Of a DNA stretch of 64,000 nucleotides, positions 30,122 to 39,628 are shown piece after piece. The position numbers were made by a program, and so were the translations under genes. The notes below the pieces were generated by a model that was not told the origin of the DNA, ran no database searches, and was given only the letters and a program-made list of their open reading frames with translations. Position 1 is the stretch's first letter; every line of letters begins with the position of its first letter. The DNA lies in the NCBI GenBank assembly GCA_000431235.1, contig HF988733.1:88059-152058 (forward strand), in the 5' to 3' direction. The DNA is from Coprobacillus sp. CAG:698 (lineage in GTDB: Bacteria; Bacillota_I; Bacilli_A; ML615J-28; CAG-698).

Positions 30122-30534
30122 GAGTTTTAGGACTTGACTTGGGTAATCGAACTCTAGGAATGGCTATAAGTGATTTTCTGGGAATTCTTGCAAATCCAAT
30201 TGGTACATTCCGTTTTGAAGATCAAGATTTAGATAGTGCTTTAGAAGAGACTAAAAGAGTCATAAAAGAAAATCAAGTAGAAAAAATAGTTTTAGGATTT
30301 CCTAAGAATATGAATGGAACAATCGGTCCCCAAGCTGAATATTGTTTAAAGTTTAAAGAAATGCTTGAAGAGGCTACAGCACTTGAAGTAATTATGATTG
30401 ATGAAAGATTAACTTCAAAACAAGCTGATGTAATTATGCTAGCAGCTGATATGAGCCGAAAAAAAAGAAAGAAGAATGTTGATAAGCTTGCAGCAACAAT
30501 TATTCTTCAAACTTATTTAGATACAAAAAAATAA
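30118..30534 (+). CDS. ruvX: Holliday junction resolvase-like RuvX/YqgF
   Basis: 138 aa RNase H-fold protein. Motifs: LDLGNRTLGMAISD (first catalytic Asp), VLGFPKNMNGT, MIDERLTS (catalytic Glu) and the C-terminal DKLAATIILQTYL (last Asp). The family is implicated in pre-16S rRNA 5'-end processing and recombination. It overlaps alaS by four bases and precedes DUF1292, the usual Bacillota order. Confidence 0.94.
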   Translation: MRVLGLDLGNRTLGMAISDFLGILANPIGTFRFEDQDLDSALEETKRVIKENQVEKIVLGFPKNMNGTIGPQAEYCLKFKEMLEEATALEVIMIDERLTSKQADVIMLAADMSRKKRKKNVDKLAATIILQTYLDTKK

Positions 30535-30551
30535 TTTTAAGGAGAAAAAAG

Positions 30552-30908
30552 ATGACTGAACTTAAAGAAAACCAATTAGTATTTGTTGATGAAAAAGGTA
30601 ATGAAATATTATGTGATATTATATTTACATATGATTCACCTGAATTTAAAAAGAGCTATGTATTCTTCTCACCAACAGGATCAGAAGATGAAGATGGAAA
30701 AGTAGAAGTTGGTGTAGCTTCATACGAACCAAAAGAAAATGGAATCGGTGATTTATCACCTATAGAGGATGAAGCTGAGTGGGATATGCTTGCTGAAGTT
30801 TTTAATTCATTTGCTGAAGAACATGAATGTGATTGCGATTGTGACGATGAAGATGAAGATGATTGTGATTGCTGTTGCTGTCACCATCACCATGATGATG
30901 AAGAATAA
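30552..30908 (+). CDS. DUF1292 (YrzB-like) protein with a Cys/His/Asp-rich tail
   Basis: 118 aa. The first 90 residues are a typical DUF1292 domain (LVFVDEKGNEILCDIIFTYDSPEFKKSYVFF...SYEP, then EWDMLAEVFNSF). The last 28 residues are almost only Cys, His, Asp and Glu (ECDCDCDDEDEDDCDCCCCH and HHHDDEE). That composition should bind transition metals. Similar acidic, Cys-rich tails occur in some members of the family. AAGGAG precedes the ATG. It is last in the rnj-alaS-ruvX operon, followed by a terminator. Confidence 0.9.
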   Translation: MTELKENQLVFVDEKGNEILCDIIFTYDSPEFKKSYVFFSPTGSEDEDGKVEVGVASYEPKENGIGDLSPIEDEAEWDMLAEVFNSFAEEHECDCDCDDEDEDDCDCCCCHHHHDDEE

Positions 30909-30918
30909 CAAAACGTAT

Positions 30919-30949
30919 AGCAGTACTATAAATTAGTATTGCTTTTTTT
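30919..30949 (+). terminator. Terminator of the alaS operon
   Basis: AGCAGTACTA (30919-30928) pairs with TAGTATTGCT (30934-30943), one G.T pair, followed by seven Ts. Confidence 0.85.
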
Positions 30950-30968
30950 ATATATATTATGAAATCGT

Positions 30969-30997
30969 TTGCAAATAAAATAAAAATATGCTATAAT
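30969..30997 (+). promoter_or_regulatory. Promoter of the membrane dipeptidase operon
   Basis: TTGCAA (30969-30974), 17 bases, TATAAT (30992-30997). Confidence 0.8.
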
Positions 30998-31022
30998 AAA
31001 CATAAATAAAGGAGTGTTTAAA

Positions 31023-31997
31023 ATGACAAAAACTAATGCTGTTGATATGCACTGTGATACAATTTTAAGACTTGTAGATGATAATGGTGATTTATATTCT
31101 AATGAAGGACAATTAGATATAAAGAGAATGAAAGAATCCGGTTATTTATTACAATGTTTTGCTATGTTTATTGACTTAAAAAGATACGATAAACCTCTAG
31201 AAAGAACTTTACAAATGATAGATAAATACTATCAAGAAATGGAAAAGAATGTTTCTTATATTAGACCTGTATTTAGTTATAGTGATATAGAAGAAAATAT
31301 GAAAAATAAAATTATGTCAGCTATGCTTACTATAGAAGATGGAGGTGTAACTGGAGGTAATTTGAGTTTTCTTAGAATCTTATATCTTTTAGGTGTAAGA
31401 ATGATTACATTAACATGGAATTATGAGAATGGTATAGGCTATCCAAGTTTTCAAACTATTGATGGAAAACCTGATTTCAAAAAACCAGAAACGGAAAAAG
31501 GCTTAACAAAGGAAGGAATTGCTTTTGTAAAAGAAATGGAAAGACTAGGAATGATAATAGATGTTTCACATTTGTCTGATAAGGGATTTTATGATGTATA
31601 TGAAAATACATCCAAACCTTTTGTGGCAAGTCATTCAAATGTTCGTAGTGAGTGTTTGTCAACACGTAATATGACAGATGATATGATTAAAAAATTGGCT
31701 AGTAGAGGTGGAGTTTTGGGAATAAACTACTGTACAAGCTTTGTTAATGAAGATGGCAAGTATTCTCATGTGAAAGACTTGATAAAACATATAAAACATA
31801 TTAAAGAATTAGTAGGCATAGATTATGTTGGATTAGGATCTGATTTTGATGGTATTGGTAATAATTTAGAACTAAATAGTTGTGATAAACTACCTTTATT
31901 GCAAGAAGAAATGAGGAAATCTGGTTTTACTGATGATGAAATTGAAAAAGTATTTTATAAAAATACACTTAGAGTTTTTAAAGAAGTTTTATTATAA
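31023..31997 (+). CDS. Membrane dipeptidase-type hydrolase (peptidase M19)
   Basis: 324 aa TIM-barrel zinc dipeptidase. DMHCDT (first metal pair), TIEDG (bridging Glu), the IDVSHLSDKGF His, ASHSNVRS and GLGSDFDG are all in M19 order. It has no signal peptide, so it acts in the cytoplasm on dipeptides. A GTG 9 bases earlier is in frame, but GGAG is correctly spaced (8 bases) from ATG 31023. It is followed after 12 bases by a lipoprotein gene with its own AGGAGG and probably shares its transcript. Confidence 0.9.
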   Translation: MTKTNAVDMHCDTILRLVDDNGDLYSNEGQLDIKRMKESGYLLQCFAMFIDLKRYDKPLERTLQMIDKYYQEMEKNVSYIRPVFSYSDIEENMKNKIMSAMLTIEDGGVTGGNLSFLRILYLLGVRMITLTWNYENGIGYPSFQTIDGKPDFKKPETEKGLTKEGIAFVKEMERLGMIIDVSHLSDKGFYDVYENTSKPFVASHSNVRSECLSTRNMTDDMIKKLASRGGVLGINYCTSFVNEDGKYSHVKDLIKHIKHIKELVGIDYVGLGSDFDGIGNNLELNSCDKLPLLQEEMRKSGFTDDEIEKVFYKNTLRVFKEVLL

Positions 31998-32009
31998 CAG
32001 GAGGCAAAC

Positions 32010-34964
32010 ATGAAAAAACTTTTCTTAATTTTTATTTGTTTATTGACTTTATTTATCATTTCTTGTGACGAAAAAAAAGAAATATCTTTAGAAAAAAAAG
32101 AGTTAGAAGTGGTTAATTATGAATTAATCGAATTAAATCCTCAGGTATTAGGTTTAGAAAACATAGTTTTTGAGTATGAGATTGTTGAAGGAAAAGCAAA
32201 CATAGAAGATGGTAAAGTTAGAGTGCTAGAAACAGGAACATGTAAGATCAAAATATCTGTTAAAGATAATAATAAAATAAATCCTATTTATGTTGTGATA
32301 AAGGTAAATCCATATGTTTTCAAAATAAGTGGAAAAGATAAAATATATTTAGGTGAAAAAACGGATCTTAATGTTAATAACAATAGCAAAAATATTAAAT
32401 GGGAATCTAATAATGAAAAAGTGGTAAAGGTAGAAAATGGTAGTATTGAAGGTTGTGGAATCGGAAAAGCAATTATTAAGGCAACATTAGAAACTGATTA
32501 TGCAAAATTTGAAGATTCTTTTGAAATTGAAGTTCTTGAGCCAAAACAAATAGAAATTAAGTTACCTTTAAGTGGTTATGTTGGTGAAAAAATAGAACTA
32601 GTAGCGATAACAAAAGGATTTCAGGGAGATATAAAATGGAGTACAAGTGATGAAACAATTGCCATCATTGAAAATAATTATTTAGTTTTAAAAAGTGTTG
32701 GTGAAGTAACTATAAAAGCAGTTTCAGAAGACATTGAAAATTCAATAGTATTTACTGTTAATAAACCACTAGTGACTTCAATAGAAGTAACTAATCCAAG
32801 TGTTAGATTGACAAAAGATAGTGAACATAAAATAAAGTACAAAGTTTTACCAGAGGCAGCTTTATCTGAAGTTGAATTTGTAAGTGAAGATTTAGATGTA
32901 GCCGTAGTTGATGAAAATGGTGTTATCAAAGCAGTTAATGGAGGCATTACCAAAGTTAAAACAATAGCAAAGGATGGATCTAATGTGTCAGCAGAAATAG
33001 AAGTATTTGTAAAAGATGATATTGCTCCGGAAATAAAATTAGTTAAAGGAGCAAGTAAAATATATAAAGTTGAAATAAATGGTAGTTTTAATCCTTTACA
33101 AGATATTGTTGCAACTGATAACATCGATGGTGATATAACAAATAAAGTAACATATAAAGGAAATGTTAACACAAAAAAATATGGTCAATATGAAGTAACT
33201 TATAGTGTTCGTGATTCTTCAAATAATCAAGCAACTTTTTCAAGAATAGTTGAAGTATACTGGCCATATAGCGTTAAATTTATAGGACATGCAGGTAGTT
33301 TTTATGGACTTATGAATTCTGAAGAAGCTATAAGATACGCTCTAGAAAAACTGCAATATCAAGCTGTTGAAGTTGATTTGAAGCAAACAAAGGATGGAGT
33401 TTTTGTGTTATCACATGATGATTCATTTGCTGGAAAAGCACTAGCTTCAACAAATTATGATGATTTAAAGAATTTAACAGTAACTAATTCGCGAAAATCA
33501 GGAATACCAGGGCAAAATGGTAGTGTTGTTAATAGTCCATATACAACAAAATTATGTACTTTAGATACTTATTTACAGTTATGTAAAGCTTATAATGCGA
33601 AAGCCGTAATTGAACTCAAATACTCAAATGGTATCAATAATAATGATCAATCACGTATGGAAGCTTTAATGGAAGTTATTCATAAAAATAATATGATTGA
33701 CAATACAATTTTCTTAGCTAGTCAATATAAATGTTTAATCTGGGTTCGCGAGCATGGGTATAATAATATTGAATGTCAGTATTTAGTTAATTCTTGTGAA
33801 GATGAAACTATACTTGAAAGATGTATTAAATATAATTTTTCTGTAAGTATAAATGTTACTGGTAATGCAAGTAATAGTGATGAATGGCTTGCAAGATACA
33901 AAGAAAATGGATTAAAAATTTCCACATATACTTTTACGCAATACGTTGACTATGATGTTTTACAAAAATGGATTGATAAAGGTGTAGATTATGTGACTTG
34001 TGATTGGCATATTATGAGCAATCTTAATCTTTCTAAGGATGATGGAAATGTTAAATATAACAAAGTAATCTTTAAAGACTATGATGGTACTGTTTTAAAA
34101 GAAACATTAGTAAAAGAAGGATTTACTGCAGCTCCACCACAAAGTCCAACACGTAATGGTTATGACTTTATTGGTTGGGACAAGAGCATAAAAAATGTTA
34201 GAGAAGATTTGATTGTTATTGCTCAATATGAAATTGTGAAATATAAAATTACTTATGTAGATAATTTAAATGAAATCAAAGAATCAAGCTGGGAATCTAA
34301 AAGTGCTTTTATAACTGAGTTTTATACAGATTTTTATAATTGGTTCATTGAAAAAGGACAAGGTTTAAGTGGAGTAACTATTAATGACAATAAAGTAAGT
34401 ATATCATTAAATGGCGTTAATGTTTCATTCGATAGTTATGAAAGCATTCTAAAAATTGATATTTATGATTTTGAGAAAACTTTATCTAATTTTATATACA
34501 AACCAGTTGTAAGAAATAGTGATGATACTTGTGTTATCGAATTAAGTGAAGATTATTTCTTAAATAGTAAAAAATATAAAGATAAATATCAAGCACTAGA
34601 TGAATATTTTATAAATGCGATAAATAAAGGTTATCCTAATTACAGTAAAACTTATAAGCCTTTATCAAACGGAAAAATCCAAATATTCTTTAGATTCCAT
34701 CAATGGGCAAAAGGAACAACAATTGTTGCTTTTGATGTTCTTCCTAAAAAATATATAGTTAACGAATCAACTATAGAAGTCATACTTCCTCAAGATTTTA
34801 TTTCTTATACAATCGATGATGAAATAGTGTTAAGTGAAGCTAAATGTAAATATAAGTTTTTAGGTTGGTATTTAAATAAAGAATGCACAGGAGATAAAAT
34901 AACAAAAATTGAAAAAGGTACGACTGGAAATTTAATATTATATGCAAAATGGGAAATTGCGTAA
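32010..34964 (+). CDS. Large lipoprotein: Ig-like repeats, GDPD domain, InlB-type repeats
   Basis: 984 aa. A lipoprotein signal ends in FIISC. About residues 90-330 hold BIG2-type Ig-like repeats (WESNNEKVV, WSTSDETIA, VDENGVIKAVNGG). A bacterial surface Ig-like segment (VATDNIDGDIT...YEVTYSVRDSSNN) follows. Residues 420-680 form a glycerophosphodiester phosphodiesterase domain with GHAGS, VEVDLKQTKDG and LSHDDS. An InlB/Flg_new repeat (GYDFIGWDKSI) and a second partial one (FLGWYLNKECTGD) come after it. In GDPD the first motif is normally HRG; here the Arg is Ala, so activity may be altered. The likely site is the outer cell surface, acting on glycerophosphodiesters or teichoic-acid-like polymers. 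Confidence 0.85.
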   Translation: MKKLFLIFICLLTLFIISCDEKKEISLEKKELEVVNYELIELNPQVLGLENIVFEYEIVEGKANIEDGKVRVLETGTCKIKISVKDNNKINPIYVVIKVNPYVFKISGKDKIYLGEKTDLNVNNNSKNIKWESNNEKVVKVENGSIEGCGIGKAIIKATLETDYAKFEDSFEIEVLEPKQIEIKLPLSGYVGEKIELVAITKGFQGDIKWSTSDETIAIIENNYLVLKSVGEVTIKAVSEDIENSIVFTVNKPLVTSIEVTNPSVRLTKDSEHKIKYKVLPEAALSEVEFVSEDLDVAVVDENGVIKAVNGGITKVKTIAKDGSNVSAEIEVFVKDDIAPEIKLVKGASKIYKVEINGSFNPLQDIVATDNIDGDITNKVTYKGNVNTKKYGQYEVTYSVRDSSNNQATFSRIVEVYWPYSVKFIGHAGSFYGLMNSEEAIRYALEKLQYQAVEVDLKQTKDGVFVLSHDDSFAGKALASTNYDDLKNLTVTNSRKSGIPGQNGSVVNSPYTTKLCTLDTYLQLCKAYNAKAVIELKYSNGINNNDQSRMEALMEVIHKNNMIDNTIFLASQYKCLIWVREHGYNNIECQYLVNSCEDETILERCIKYNFSVSINVTGNASNSDEWLARYKENGLKISTYTFTQYVDYDVLQKWIDKGVDYVTCDWHIMSNLNLSKDDGNVKYNKVIFKDYDGTVLKETLVKEGFTAAPPQSPTRNGYDFIGWDKSIKNVREDLIVIAQYEIVKYKITYVDNLNEIKESSWESKSAFITEFYTDFYNWFIEKGQGLSGVTINDNKVSISLNGVNVSFDSYESILKIDIYDFEKTLSNFIYKPVVRNSDDTCVIELSEDYFLNSKKYKDKYQALDEYFINAINKGYPNYSKTYKPLSNGKIQIFFRFHQWAKGTTIVAFDVLPKKYIVNESTIEVILPQDFISYTIDDEIVLSEAKCKYKFLGWYLNKECTGDKITKIEKGTTGNLILYAKWEIA

Positions 34965-34970
34965 AAAAAT

Positions 34971-34998
34971 AAGGTAGATTCAAAGTCTACCTTTTTTA
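34971..34998. terminator. Bidirectional terminator between GDPD lipoprotein and mrp
   Basis: AAGGTAGA (34971-34978) pairs with TCTACCTT (34986-34993), flanked by A- and T-tracts on the two sides. Confidence 0.85.
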
Positions 34999-36003
34999 TG
35001 GAAGTATTGAAAGAAGAATAGCTAGATTATCATAAATCTGTCCACTTTCTTCATCGCTTTCAAATAACGAAATATGATGTTTTGGTTGTTCTATAGGAAG
35101 TTTGCATAAAAGTTCTGAATTCAATTTTTCAGCAACTAATTCTCCACCACCTTGACCAAAGATGTTTTCTTTTTCGCCATTTACAGGGTTAACGAAGTAA
35201 CTCATGTTTTCAATAACTCCTATTATTTGGTGCTTTAATTGCATTGAAGTGTAACCAGCTTTAATTGCTACATGACTTGCTGAAGGATGAGGTGTAGTTA
35301 CAATTATGGCTTTAGCGGTTGGAACAATATTTCTTAGGTCTAAAGCTATATCACCAGTTCCAGGTGGGCAGTCAACAATCATATATTCAATGTCACGATT
35401 CCAAACAACTTCATAGAAGAAGTTTTGAATCATTGAATTAAGCATTGCTCCTCTCCATATAACTGGTTTTCCTTCCTCAGCAAAGAATTCAGTTGAGATA
35501 ACTTCCATTCCATAGGCTTCAAGAGGAACAATTTTACCATTTTCATCAGCTTTTGGATAAGCATGTTTCATTTCTAAGATTTGAGGAATGCTTGATCCAT
35601 AAATATCAGCATCAATAATACCAACTTTTTTGCCCATACGTCTAAGAGCATAAGCAATATTAGCACTAACAGTTGATTTACCAACTCCACCTTTACCAGA
35701 TTCGATAAGGATAAATTTTACATTGCTTTTTACAATACTTTCGATGATTCTTTTTTCCTCAAATGTGATTTTTATGCCTGTAAAACCCATATCTAATTTG
35801 ATTATTCTTGCAAGTTCTCTCTTGACAAGTTTTTCTTCTTCACCACCACATTTCATTAAAACAATAATTAGAATAACAAGATTTTTATCATTATCAATTC
35901 CAATATGTTTAATACCTTTTGTATCTTCTAATGTTTTTCCAGCTACGGGGTCAATTATGTTTTTTATTTTTTCGCGGATATCATTAATTGTATATTCTGC
36001 CAT
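34996..36003 (-). CDS. Mrp/NBP35-family iron-sulfur carrier ATPase
   Basis: 335 aa. An N-terminal DUF59/MIP18-like domain (about residues 1-80) precedes a P-loop domain with deviant Walker A GKGGVGKST, DADIYGSSIPQI, and DCPPGTGDI. The family carries and delivers Fe-S clusters. The CxxC cluster-binding pair of many Mrp proteins (usually near the end of the ATPase domain) is not visible: the region reads VIENMSYFVNPVNGEK. Cluster binding may therefore differ. It starts 3 bases after the TmcAL gene with AAAGGA upstream and forms an operon with it. Confidence 0.88.
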   Translation of the reverse strand: MAEYTINDIREKIKNIIDPVAGKTLEDTKGIKHIGIDNDKNLVILIIVLMKCGGEEEKLVKRELARIIKLDMGFTGIKITFEEKRIIESIVKSNVKFILIESGKGGVGKSTVSANIAYALRRMGKKVGIIDADIYGSSIPQILEMKHAYPKADENGKIVPLEAYGMEVISTEFFAEEGKPVIWRGAMLNSMIQNFFYEVVWNRDIEYMIVDCPPGTGDIALDLRNIVPTAKAIIVTTPHPSASHVAIKAGYTSMQLKHQIIGVIENMSYFVNPVNGEKENIFGQGGGELVAEKLNSELLCKLPIEQPKHHISLFESDEESGQIYDNLAILLSILP

Positions 36004-36006
36004 ACT

Positions 36007-37146
36007 CTATTCCTTTCTAATGGGTATTTTATATTCTTCTAAATATAGATTAAAATTATTAGTTATTAATCCATATAGTTTTGTTGTCATTATTTCGTTA
36101 TCTAATATTTTAGATTCACTTAGTTTTGGTGAAGTAATGATTTTTTTCTTTGTTTCTTTATCTAATTTACTGATGAGTTTATTACCTTTTGCATTAAATC
36201 CTAAAACCCTTAGGTAATCTAGTTTTTGATTAGTGTTAGAATCAAGATTTGTAATAATATTCATTATAACTCTTTTAATATAATTAGTTTTATATCTTTT
36301 TGTTTCACAGTTATCAATTAACTCTTCAATTGATTTGTAGTTTTTAAGAGTTTCACTAGATAATCTGTTCTCAAAACCTTCCTTTACACCTAAATAGTTT
36401 AGGTCATTATTTATAACTTTATACTTAAGAAGTTTAAAAATATTATTATTAGCTTCATTTAAATCTATAATATTTAATTTATAAGGCGTAAATTCATCGA
36501 TACTTAAATTATTTTTTATTCTATTTCGTAAACTTGTAGCACTAGATAATTTGCCGCTAGTTTTTTCATCAAAATAGTCATTATCTATTCGCTTTATGAG
36601 GTGGATATTGATACCATTATTAATTTTATTTATACTGCGAATGTATTGAATTGCTAAGGTATTATTAGGCTTACTGTATTCAAGAGCATAGTTCGGATTA
36701 TTTGTTAATTCTAAGATAGCTTTGTTTGCAGCTGTACTATATGAAAATCCTTTATCTAAATATTCTTTTATTTTTGCATCAAAAGATGAAGAGGAAGAAA
36801 TCCTTTCAAGGTTTTTTAGCATATCAAGGTCATAAAGTTCTACTCCAAAGGCTATATCAGTTACTTTAAATTTATTTAAAATATTTATACTATTGTAAGC
36901 AAAATAATCAGCACTACAATTATAGCCTATGAATGGATTTTCAAGTACTAAATCTATACCAAGGTCTAATAAATACTTTGTTTTATCAAATTTGTTTATA
37001 ACAGAAATTTCTCCTCGTGATGTGAAATTTGTGCTAATTACACAAATCGTGTAATCAGGCTTTATTTCTTCAATGGCCTTTTTAATAAAATAAACATGAC
37101 CATTATGGAGAGGATTAATTTCTAGTATTAAGCCTAACACTTTCAT
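36007..37146 (-). CDS. tmcAL: tRNA(Met) cytidine acetate ligase TmcAL (YlbM)
   Basis: 379 aa nucleotidyltransferase-like enzyme. LEINPLHNGHVYFI holds the HxGH motif (as HNGH), and CVISTNFTSRGEISVINKF and NTLAIQYIRS are family landmarks. It acetylates C34 of elongator tRNA-Met using acetate and ATP. The frame opens four codons earlier, but GGTGAT lies just before ATG 37146. An extended -10 (TGATATAAT) is visible on the minus strand upstream. Confidence 0.9.
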   Translation of the reverse strand: MKVLGLILEINPLHNGHVYFIKKAIEEIKPDYTICVISTNFTSRGEISVINKFDKTKYLLDLGIDLVLENPFIGYNCSADYFAYNSINILNKFKVTDIAFGVELYDLDMLKNLERISSSSSFDAKIKEYLDKGFSYSTAANKAILELTNNPNYALEYSKPNNTLAIQYIRSINKINNGINIHLIKRIDNDYFDEKTSGKLSSATSLRNRIKNNLSIDEFTPYKLNIIDLNEANNNIFKLLKYKVINNDLNYLGVKEGFENRLSSETLKNYKSIEELIDNCETKRYKTNYIKRVIMNIITNLDSNTNQKLDYLRVLGFNAKGNKLISKLDKETKKKIITSPKLSESKILDNEIMTTKLYGLITNNFNLYLEEYKIPIRKE

Positions 37147-37245
37147 TAATATCACCAAGTATTAATTATATCACAATTTTAAATATTTTTATAATATTTT
37201 TTTCTTTTTTTATCAATTTATATAACTATTGCCTTGAATAATTTA

Positions 37246-37274
37246 TTGAAAAAAATAAACATTAATGATATAAT
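37246..37274 (+). promoter_or_regulatory. Promoter of the TIR/DUF6273 gene
   Basis: TTGAAA (37246-37251), 17 bases, TATAAT (37269-37274), with extended TGATATAAT. It precedes the intact Shine-Dalgarno AAGGTGA and the interrupted 5' end of the gene. Confidence 0.85.
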
Positions 37275-37297
37275 TGTATACATAAAAGGTGAAACTC

Positions 37298-37489
37298 ATG
37301 GAAGAAACAAAATCATAAATATGTACAAGATGTGGATCACAACATTTAGAAAAACAAAGTGAAACAGAATATAAATGTTTAAGTTGTGATGCAATAATCA
37401 CGAAAGAAAAAGCAGTAAACTTCGAAAAAAAATATAGGAAACTTTTAGAAGAAGGTAAAAGTGTTGATATCAAAAACTTAAGAAACTTA
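37298..37489 (+). pseudogene. 5' end of the TIR gene: zinc ribbon, interrupted by TAA at codon 7
   Basis: ATG at 37298 has a well-placed AAGGTGA and a strong promoter, yet the seventh codon (37316-37318) is TAA. Beyond it the same frame continues without a break for 57 codons into the next entry. It encodes a CTRCGS...CLSCD zinc ribbon and a charged helix (EKKYRKLLEEGK). No other in-frame ATG, GTG or TTG lies between the stop and 37490. The simplest reading is a recent nonsense mutation; a sequencing error or programmed readthrough are alternatives. Confidence 0.75.
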
Positions 37490-39538
37490 ATGGATAAAGC
37501 CTTAGAAGGCCATATTGATAATGTATTACTAGTAGATACTTGTACTGAATTATTAAGAATTTTACCAGAAGATGTCAAAGCAACATTTTATTTAAAATAT
37601 GTAAATAGGGAAAAAGATCCGTTTGCATATGAATCATTTTTGGAATCTTTAATTAATGAAGCAACAATAACAGAAATGGATGAAATAATAAATGTTATTA
37701 TTTCTTCAACAAAAAAAAGAGAAGAAGAAATAATTAGAAGACTTGCAAATTACTTCTATGGAATAAAATATAATAAAGATATAGATAAGGCACTATTAAG
37801 AAGACAAGAAGAAATAGAACTATTTAGTGATATACCTAGAGATATATTTATTTGTCATTCATCTTTAGATAAAAATAAAGTAAATGAAATATTAAAGACG
37901 TTAGAAGAAGATGGAAATACATGCTGGATATCATCACGTAATATACTATGGGATAGTGATAACTATTGGGATAATATAACAAAAGCCATTAAATCATGTA
38001 ATATCTTCTTATGTTTAAATAGCATAAATACAATGGCTAGTAATGACTGCAGACGTGAAGTAGAAATAGCAAGTGATTTAGATAAAAAGAAAAGAATCGA
38101 ATATAAGTTAGATGAATCTAAAGATATAACATTATTTAAGGCTTTCTTTACAGGACAGTGGATAACTAATACTAATGATTTACTTATAAAAGTATATGAT
38201 TTAAAGACTAAAGAAGCAAAGCTAAAGAAAGAAGCTAAAAAGCTCTTGGAAAGCAAAGAATATGAAAAAGCTAAAGAAGTATTTTTAGAAGTGAAGAAAA
38301 CATCAGAAGACTTAGAGATAGATAAGTTTATAGAAATATGTGAACTAATCATTAATGCCAAAATATTAATGAGAAGTAATATGTATGAAGAAGCTAAAAC
38401 TAAATTATTACAAGTAAATGATGTTTATTATATAAAAGATTTGCTTGAGGAGTGTAATGCAAATATTAAAGTTACTCCTGAAGTAGTTGATACTAAAAAA
38501 GATGTACTTAGAAAAGCAGTGTTTTTGCTTAATCAAACGAAAGATTATCAAGAAGCTGAAAAGATACTATTTGAAGAAATAGCATATAATGAGAATAATT
38601 TTGAATTATGGTATTATTATCTATATGCAATAACAAAAGGTTTAAAAGAAAATAATCATAAAAATGTTCCCATAGCTTTTGAGAATTTAAAGAGATTAGT
38701 ACCTAATGAAAGAAAAAAAGATATTCAAGATTTAGATAACAGATTAAATCCAATAACAATAAATAAATTGTTAGAAGAAAAAAACAAAAAAATCAATCAG
38801 TTCAAGGCAAAAAATACCATCACATTTGGTTATTACCCACAAACGATTAAGAAAAGTAGTGTTAGAATTATAAGTAAGACACCTGATGCCGATGGATATT
38901 ATAAAGGTAGTGACAAGGAAAAATATGCTCTTGTAAAAGCTAAACCATATCATTTTGCTTTAGAGGGAGCTCAACGCAGGTTTTCTAGCGGTGAATTAAT
39001 TAAAGATAACAAGGAATATTACTTTAAAGTTGAACCAATAAAATGGAAAGTATTAGATGTAATTGATGATAAAGCTTTAATTTTCAGCGATAAGATTCTA
39101 GATACTATGGTATTTGATCCAAAAACTAATAACTACGAAGAAGCAAGTGTAAGAAAATATCTTAATAATGATTTTTATAAGAAAGCTTTACCTGAAAAAA
39201 ATAGACTATTAGTTCAAGATGTAAAACTTGATAATTTTAAAGAAACTGATAAGATTTTCTTATTAAGTGGAGATGATGTGAAAAACCAAAAATTTGGTTT
39301 TGCTTCCGATGGAAAGAGTTTAGATAGTTTCCGTTGCAAAAAAACTACCGATTATGCGAAAGCAAAGGGAGTTTGTGCCTTAGAAGAAGGAAGATATTTC
39401 TTAAGAACTAATTATGATGCATTTACTGGTAGAACATATTACCATGTCTGCTGTGTAGATCGTCATGGTGATGTAAAATGTGTAACTCCTAATGATGATG
39501 GTACTGGTATTGTTCCAGCTTTATACAGATTAATATAG
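37490..39538 (+). CDS. TIR domain, TPR-like and DUF6273 protein (5' end interrupted)
   Basis: 682 aa from the first ATG after the interruption; the natural start was probably at 37298. Residues about 117-225 form a TIR domain (DIFICHSSLDKNKVNEILK, WISSRNIL, NIFLCLNS). Its DCRREVEIA helix places E190 where NAD-cleaving TIRs have the catalytic Glu. A helical, repeat-like middle (KEYEKAKEVFLEVKK, KDYQEAEKILFEE) is followed by a DUF6273-type C-terminus (ITFGYYPQT, VEPIKWKVL, VRKYLNNDFY, TDYAKAKG). The composition suggests a sensor-effector protein, possibly anti-phage. That role is inferred from TIR domains in general. No Shine-Dalgarno precedes this ATG. Confidence 0.75.
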   Translation: MDKALEGHIDNVLLVDTCTELLRILPEDVKATFYLKYVNREKDPFAYESFLESLINEATITEMDEIINVIISSTKKREEEIIRRLANYFYGIKYNKDIDKALLRRQEEIELFSDIPRDIFICHSSLDKNKVNEILKTLEEDGNTCWISSRNILWDSDNYWDNITKAIKSCNIFLCLNSINTMASNDCRREVEIASDLDKKKRIEYKLDESKDITLFKAFFTGQWITNTNDLLIKVYDLKTKEAKLKKEAKKLLESKEYEKAKEVFLEVKKTSEDLEIDKFIEICELIINAKILMRSNMYEEAKTKLLQVNDVYYIKDLLEECNANIKVTPEVVDTKKDVLRKAVFLLNQTKDYQEAEKILFEEIAYNENNFELWYYYLYAITKGLKENNHKNVPIAFENLKRLVPNERKKDIQDLDNRLNPITINKLLEEKNKKINQFKAKNTITFGYYPQTIKKSSVRIISKTPDADGYYKGSDKEKYALVKAKPYHFALEGAQRRFSSGELIKDNKEYYFKVEPIKWKVLDVIDDKALIFSDKILDTMVFDPKTNNYEEASVRKYLNNDFYKKALPEKNRLLVQDVKLDNFKETDKIFLLSGDDVKNQKFGFASDGKSLDSFRCKKTTDYAKAKGVCALEEGRYFLRTNYDAFTGRTYYHVCCVDRHGDVKCVTPNDDGTGIVPALYRLI

Positions 39539-39571
39539 TATAGATTACTAGAATTGTATAATCATTTATTA

Positions 39572-39600
39572 TTGCAATTTTTCTTATTATGGAGTATAAT
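39572..39600 (+). promoter_or_regulatory. Promoter of the endonuclease I lipoprotein
   Basis: TTGCAA (39572-39577), 17 bases, TATAAT (39595-39600). Confidence 0.8.
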
Positions 39601-39628
39601 AAACATAAATAATTAAAGGTGTTATGAT

